This document shows positions 59,841-64,000 of a DNA stretch of 64,000 bases, in pieces; position 1 is the first letter of the stretch, and each line of letters opens with the position of its first letter. Below the pieces are notes generated by a model, which worked only from the letters and a program-made list of their open reading frames with translations, was not told where the DNA came from and did not search any database. The position numbers and the translations under genes are program-made. The DNA is from Hoplostethus atlanticus (Eukaryota; Chordata; Actinopteri; Trachichthyiformes; Trachichthyidae), in assembly GCA_034670405.1 (NCBI GenBank), contig JAXDDX010000005.1:4903001-4967000 (forward strand). Reading direction: 5' to 3'.

Positions 59841-60619
59841 ATATTTACTAGGATGCAATCACACCTCCAATCGGTTTTATTTGGTCGTTGACTTTGTTGC
59901 ATTTGTTTTTTTTTAGTGTTGGTAACCTGTTAATAATTAAGCTATACAACTGTAATTGTGCCAACTACGGGAAACAACCCCAAAACATACAGCTTTACAA
60001 GTATTTTCGTTGTTCAACCACTGTTCCATGTGATTTTATGGGTATAAGGAGACCGGTGTTGACATCACATAGCCAACAGCTACTCATGTTTGGAAAGCCA
60101 AGCATAACAAAATGAACCAGGTCCAAAACCGCAGTCTGGACTGATGCTGATGTTCAGCTATTTCTTAAATGTGTTCTTAACTGGTATGAACACCAGAGAT
60201 GGTAAATTACAGCAAAGAGCACAGAAAAGTCTATTACATTTTGGTAAAAGTTACAAGGACTGGAACTGGATTCTGCTCCCTCCCATCTCACGGCATGACA
60301 AGTTTCTACTTTCACTCATGTCTACAAGCCCTGGTTCACTTGTAATTGGGCAGTGTGAACCTAAATGAACCAAATTCAATGATGCAACAAAGTTTCAACT
60401 ATGGTTCAGAAAATCAACTATAGGTGTGATCGCACCCTCATTGTGGTTATTTGATGCCGCCCAAATTCGAATGGCACTGTTCTCACCTGGCCCAACCAAC
60501 AGAGCTAAAGGAATAAACGCTCCAGAGTTCAAATGAACCGCTCCAAACATGCTTGGTGTGAAAGTTCCTCAGTACACACACAGCATAATGCTATCATTTT
60601 AATGCTTTGACCTGTGGGA

Positions 60620-61075
60620 CAGGTAGTGATGTCAAGACAGGAGGAAAGAAATTTGAGCCTCCCTACTTGTTTGAAAATGTTATGAGGAATAAATTCCAAA
60701 TAGATTCTGGGGATTCTAAACAATTCTTGATCCATTTTACCTTAAAAGTATTATTCATATCAGCAAAATCTAACAATTCAAAACCTCCCTCACAAATGGT
60801 TTCATGTACAGATAAAGGTAGGGCTGGGTATACAAATCTTGCCACAACCTCTGCTTTAGTTAAAAAAAATCCTCCCCAAAATAGATAAAGTCTCTCTGAA
60901 GCCACATGTTCAAAATTTGTGTCAGTTGTCTCACAAGCTCATTTTTGGATAAATGAATGCCCAAGAATTTAACAGACGTTTTTACAGGACTGCCACATAA
61001 TGATGTTTTATTTGACTCATGCAATATTCCTATACCTGCTTGTGTTTCTCCGAGATGTGTTACGTCACCCTTTGT
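60620..61075 (-). mobile_element. L1-like LINE ORF2 C-terminal fragment
   Basis: Two overlapping minus-strand frames read SVKFLGIHLSKNELVRQL, then LNMWLQRDF...GEDFFLTKAEVVARFVYPAL, then GGFELLDFADMNNTFKVKWIKNCL and PESIWNLF. The order matches the region after the reverse transcriptase in vertebrate L1/Tx1-type ORF2 (KYLGI...LN-WLQRDLS..G..LLTKAE..SRF.YP, FKIKWIK). A frameshift separates the halves. The fragment ends within about 60 bp of the ascc3 promoter motif. Confidence 0.78.
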
Positions 61076-61109
61076 GTATATGAATATTGTAGTCTTAAAT
61101 TGCATTATT

Positions 61110-61179
61110 TGACGTCGAGTCTTTGTCATAAAAACTACAATACCCACAATGCCTAGCGTGCACGCCGGTTCTGTTGACA
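61110..61179 (+). promoter_or_regulatory. ascc3: ascc3 core promoter with ZNF143/Staf-type element
   Basis: The 25-base stretch at 61134-61158 starts ACTACAATACCCACAATGC and ends CTAGCG. It closely matches the Staf/ZNF143 binding consensus ACTACAnTTCCCAnnATGC...GCG found at TATA-less housekeeping promoters. A full CRE/ATF core, TGACGTCG, lies at 61110-61117. CpG-rich sequence follows. With the ascc3 start codon 1.2 kb downstream on the same strand, this is the best candidate for the ascc3 promoter. Initiation is probably within about 50 bases downstream of the element. Confidence 0.78.
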
Positions 61180-61245
61180 TCCATCGGTCCGTAGTCGCAC
61201 ACGTCTGACAGTGATTCTACAACGCGCTTAGGAAAGTGTTGAAAT
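61180..61245 (+). other. ascc3: probable ascc3 non-coding exon 1
   Basis: A short CpG-containing stretch directly downstream of the Staf/ZNF143 motif ends at a strong 5' splice site, GAAAT followed by gtgagt (last exon base 61245). No useful frame crosses it. The coding start lies in the next exon at 62406, so this would be 5'-UTR only. Its 5' edge is estimated from the promoter motif. Confidence 0.6.
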
Positions 61246-62348
61246 GTGAGTTATTAAGACGGCTGATATATTTTACAAATCATCCCATATTCCACACATT
61301 TCGCTATGTGTTGTTGTCATGTCCTCACGGCTTTATAATAAGACGAATAGGGACGTGGCAGCCAGGCTAACTAGCTAACGTTAGCTAGCAAGACTGACTG
61401 CCTCCAGCATAACTCCACTGTCACTAGCTAAGTTAGCTGGCCAACCTGCTACCTACCAAGTTAACTTTGTATTTTCATCCAAGCAAAACGTTTTTTTTCT
61501 GTCACGTCTATAACAGCAGGCAATGAGTAAAATGACTGTTTAAAGAGGTAGTTAAAGAGTTATAAATACGAATCATTACCCATCAAACCACTCTGTTTAG
61601 CACAGACGTTAACATCGCCTGAACTTCGTCGCTTAACGTTACTAGGTGAGGTCTCAGAGTTAATAACTGTGTTTTTACCTACTTTATATTATGGGCGCAA
61701 GGGAACATCTGTATATTTTCTGTAGTTAGAAAAATAAAGGTTTCCTTTCAGTTTCACAACAGCAGCTACACATAGCAAAGCTCCTCTACGTGCCTTTCCC
61801 TCTTGTATGGAGAGAACTATACCAAACTCGACTATAAAATCTGTCAGTTTAATGCTATGTTGGTTATCGGCATATTTAAATACTTGGTAGAACATTACTT
61901 GGGCCTTGTACGAATAGTTAGTGTCCACTCTTCTATTCGGCCTAAACAGCAAGCATTTATTTCAATACATTTTCAACATTTAGAAATTGTTTGCTTATTT
62001 CCACAATCTTCCACCAAAGTACACTGATGGGCGCTAGCGAGCAGTGTGACCATATTCTAAAAGTTGAGATTTTATTTAAATAAAGGCTGCTTGGTTAATC
62101 ATATGTATGCCGAATTCACCCGATGACCCTAACTATTCCTAAAAGGTCTTAAGTCACGTTTATGAGCTGTGTATCTTTGCCAATCAACAAGGCAGCATTA
62201 AACTGCAAGACTTTTAATGGAGTTTGGCCTTACTGTCTCTCCATACAAGACAGGTCTAACATTAGTAGTCCTACATTTCTGATACTCATGTTTATAAGCA
62301 ATACCATGAAGAAAACTCAAGCAATTACCTTCTGTGTCTGTCTGTCAG
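61246..62348 (+). other. ascc3: ascc3 intron 1
   Basis: This is AT-rich sequence between the probable exon 1 donor and the exon 2 acceptor. It contains a palindromic GCTAACGTTAGCTAGC block (about 61375-61391) with several further TAGC/GCTA repeats to 61440. I see no transposon body or coding potential. Confidence 0.6.
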
Positions 62349-62405
62349 TCATCGTGTTAGTAATAAACCAGAGTACCAGTCTATGGACCAGAGCATCAGA
62401 GAACT

Positions 62406-62495
62406 ATGTCTCCACCACGACTCACCGGTTCACTCCGCTCCTTCTCCAATGTCAGCAAGAAGGAGGACTTTGCTGAACAGCTCTACGATCTGAGG
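62406..62495 (+). CDS. ascc3: ascc3 first coding exon (activating signal cointegrator 1 complex subunit 3, N-terminus)
   Basis: ASCC3 is a large nuclear/cytoplasmic Ski2-like DNA/RNA helicase of the ASC-1 complex. It works with ALKBH3 in alkylation repair and in splitting collided ribosomes. The ATG at 62406 opens 30 codons starting MSPPRLTGSLRSFSNVSK and ending EQLYDLR. From memory, human ASCC3 starts MALPRLTGALRSFSNV, so PRLTG-LRSFSNV-K is shared. The human segment to the matching position (ADLK) is also 30 residues, fitting a phase-0 exon end at 62495 (CTGAGG followed by gtgagg). A pyrimidine-rich tract before cag at 62346-62348 gives a likely 3' splice site, making the exon about 62349-62495 with 57 bases of 5' UTR. 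Other AGs (for example 62360) are possible acceptors. The helicase cassettes lie beyond the window. Confidence 0.93.
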
Positions 62496-64000
62496 GTGAG
62501 GCCAACTTTTGTTTGAGTCTTTCATTTGTTATGGCAACTAGTGTTGCCGCTATACCAGAATTTTGACTTTCATACCAATACTAAGTTTAATATCTTCAAA
62601 TTTGATACTGCTACGATACCACAGCAAGCAAGAAAAAACATCAAGCAACGTCCCAGAACCGCTGTGCTTTATTTTAAGTTGTGTTTCCACATTGACTTGG
62701 ACAGCTTTGTAGCAACTTTAGCACAGGGGTTTTGATGTTGGCTTTGTGTCCGTCTTTGTCGGCCCTGTAAGTAAAATAGTTCCACATTTGGCTCCTGGCA
62801 CCAGTTTGTCAACCAGTTTAGGTGGCCTGTTGGATGGTGTTGGATGGTGTTGAATGTTTTCAGCTGTTTGACTCCGATTGCTGCAGTCCACTGTCAAGAG
62901 CCAGACTGATGCTCTGTCTAGTCCAATCCTTCATTTTCTTCTTATTAATTAGTCCGATCCACTCATATACATCCCTGTAGAGGTGCTGTTGAAATGTAAT
63001 TTCAGTTTGAGGGCAACTTTAGGGTAACAATAACTTTCAATGCTTAATTGGCTTAATCATATGTATGCTATTATGTGAAAATGGTTAACAGGTGGTTAAC
63101 AAAATGTACAAAAAACAGTATCTTAATAGTTTTGCTGTGATTTGAGAGTTTTTGTTGATTAACTGTTTGATTTTTGCTTTGCTAGCAAGTGTGTTTTTAG
63201 TGGCTTAATGGGCTTCTCCACTATTCTTTTTTAATTTTAACTATTAACTTTATGAACCAGACAGGAACCAAAACATACTAGTACAAGATCTTGTACTAAA
63301 CATTCTAGTTTGCATCATTATGCAATGTAAAGTTGAGTTAGGTCTGTATATCTTAAAGAATTCCTCAAAATTCTTAAATTGGATTGTTCACATTTAGTGT
63401 TGGTACACTGCACACAAATTATGGGACAGTAAGTCAGACCTGAGCCCACCCACTGTGAGAGTCTCTCTCTCTCTCTCTTGTTGCTTCATGCTAAATATAT
63501 GGTTCAAACAGTGACAAAATATTGATTAAATCAAGAAAATATTTGTATTATTTTAACAGTGGACCTTTGGCATGTTCTCGAACACTAAAATGACATTAAC
63601 TTTTTCCCCAAATGCCATGACAGCAGTGGGTAAAATATATCCAGGCCCACACCTTCGTCTGTGCAGTGGATTAATTAATTCCAGAGCATGTGGTGAAAGG
63701 TTTGCAATATGGGTACAGTACAGCAGGGCAAGGGTTAAACTGATGACCAGCCTTATAAATTAGGTCAATTGTTCCAGCCCTAATAATGGCGACGCTCCTG
63801 TCTGTGCCAGGTAAAACTGTCATAAATCAGCTGAACTGGTGTGGTTACAATGTGACTGGATCGATTTTCTCTCCTCAAAACTCCCAGCTAAAAATTCACA
63901 CACAGAGCTCTATTATAAAAAATATGAGTAGTTGTAAATCACATTCTTCTATGGATTATAACTAGATATATAGCTGACTTAGGAGAGTTTATGCGCAATT
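62496..64000 (+). other. ascc3: ascc3 intron 2 (partial)
   Basis: This runs from the exon 2 donor to the window edge. The next ascc3 exon (human sequence continues IKRSK) was not seen. The stretch 62535-62850 resembles a dispersed repeat with 'gatactgctacgatacc'-type blocks. A (CT)n tract is at 63461-63478. The rest, including 62850-64000, shows nothing assignable. Confidence 0.7.

Larger units (their letters stand above)
33901..61100. other. ascc3-grik2 intergenic region
   Basis: This is the divergent interval between the ascc3 promoter (plus strand) and the candidate grik2 exon (minus strand). No coding exon of a third gene was recognised. All longer open frames fall in retroelement remnants or microsatellites, or lack family resemblance. 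Within it, 34050-34700, 38770-40570, 47480-49080, 50050-51200 and 57000-58000 hold nothing I can name beyond short simple repeats. Confidence 0.75.

Noticed and set aside
63787..63812. ATGGCGACGCTCCTGTCTGT followed by GCCAG and gtaaaa as a further first exon
   Set aside because: Only eight codons, no matching family start and no promoter signal; probably chance within ascc3 intron 2.
1..64000. CRISPR arrays, operons, prophage or other prokaryotic systems
   Set aside because: Splice sites, vertebrate gene exons, microsatellites and eukaryotic transposons show this is a vertebrate nuclear genome; no direct-repeat/spacer array exists.

Overview
This is a window of vertebrate nuclear DNA, almost certainly from a ray-finned (teleost) fish. 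It has split exons with GT/AG junctions, dense CA/CT microsatellites, CpG-rich promoter-like stretches, and a mix of repeats typical of teleosts: L2-, L1- and RTE-like LINEs, BEL/Pao, Tc1/mariner, Harbinger, tRNA-derived SINEs and many MITEs. No intact long reading frame is present. The longest open frames are microsatellite or transposon artefacts.

Two genes can be named from sequence. On the minus strand, 30214 to 30097 is the first coding exon of grik2 (kainate-type glutamate receptor subunit 2). It encodes the signal peptide and the start of the mature N-terminus, followed by a consensus 5' splice site. On the plus strand, 62406-62495 is the first coding exon of ascc3 (helicase subunit of the ASC-1 complex). 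It lies behind a ZNF143/Staf-type promoter element at 61134-61158 and a probable short non-coding exon ending at 61245. ASCC3 and GRIK2 are head-to-head neighbours in mammals, so the window catches a conserved divergent gene pair with about 31 kb between start codons.

Layout: 1-30096 is the upstream part of grik2 intron 1. It holds a Harbinger element (6011-6969), a trinucleotide satellite grown inside a MITE (8048-8950), tRNA-derived SINEs (10 kb, 12.7 kb, 20.6 kb, 23.9 kb), an L2 LINE (14.4-15.8 kb), several fold-back elements (19.1, 26.0, 26.5, 27.5 kb) and many short repeats. The stretch 30100-33900 is the grik2 leader and promoter neighbourhood: CpG-rich, with long G/C homopolymers, upstream ORFs and a candidate non-coding exon ending at 33632. 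The stretch 34000-61100 is intergenic: MITEs, a decayed BEL/Pao element (40.6-43.6 kb), Tc1/mariner (46.4-47.5 kb), RTE-like and L1-like LINE pieces, a 144-bp CA-rich minisatellite (56.1-56.8 kb), and low-repeat islands that may be conserved enhancers. The stretch 61100-64000 is the ascc3 promoter, exon 1, intron 1, exon 2 and part of intron 2.

Functionally, grik2 makes a synaptic ion-channel subunit and ascc3 is a housekeeping helicase in DNA alkylation repair and ribosome quality control. They are linked here by position, not pathway. I found no unknown multi-gene system. The unusual signals are structural: nested repeats, expanded satellites inside transposons, and possible leader control of grik2. 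Stretches where I see nothing assignable include about 2800-4180, 16320-16990, 17700-18800, 22600-23870, 24200-25390, 28550-29390, 32000-32880, 34050-34700, 38770-40570, 47480-49080, 50050-51200, 57000-58000 and 62850-64000.
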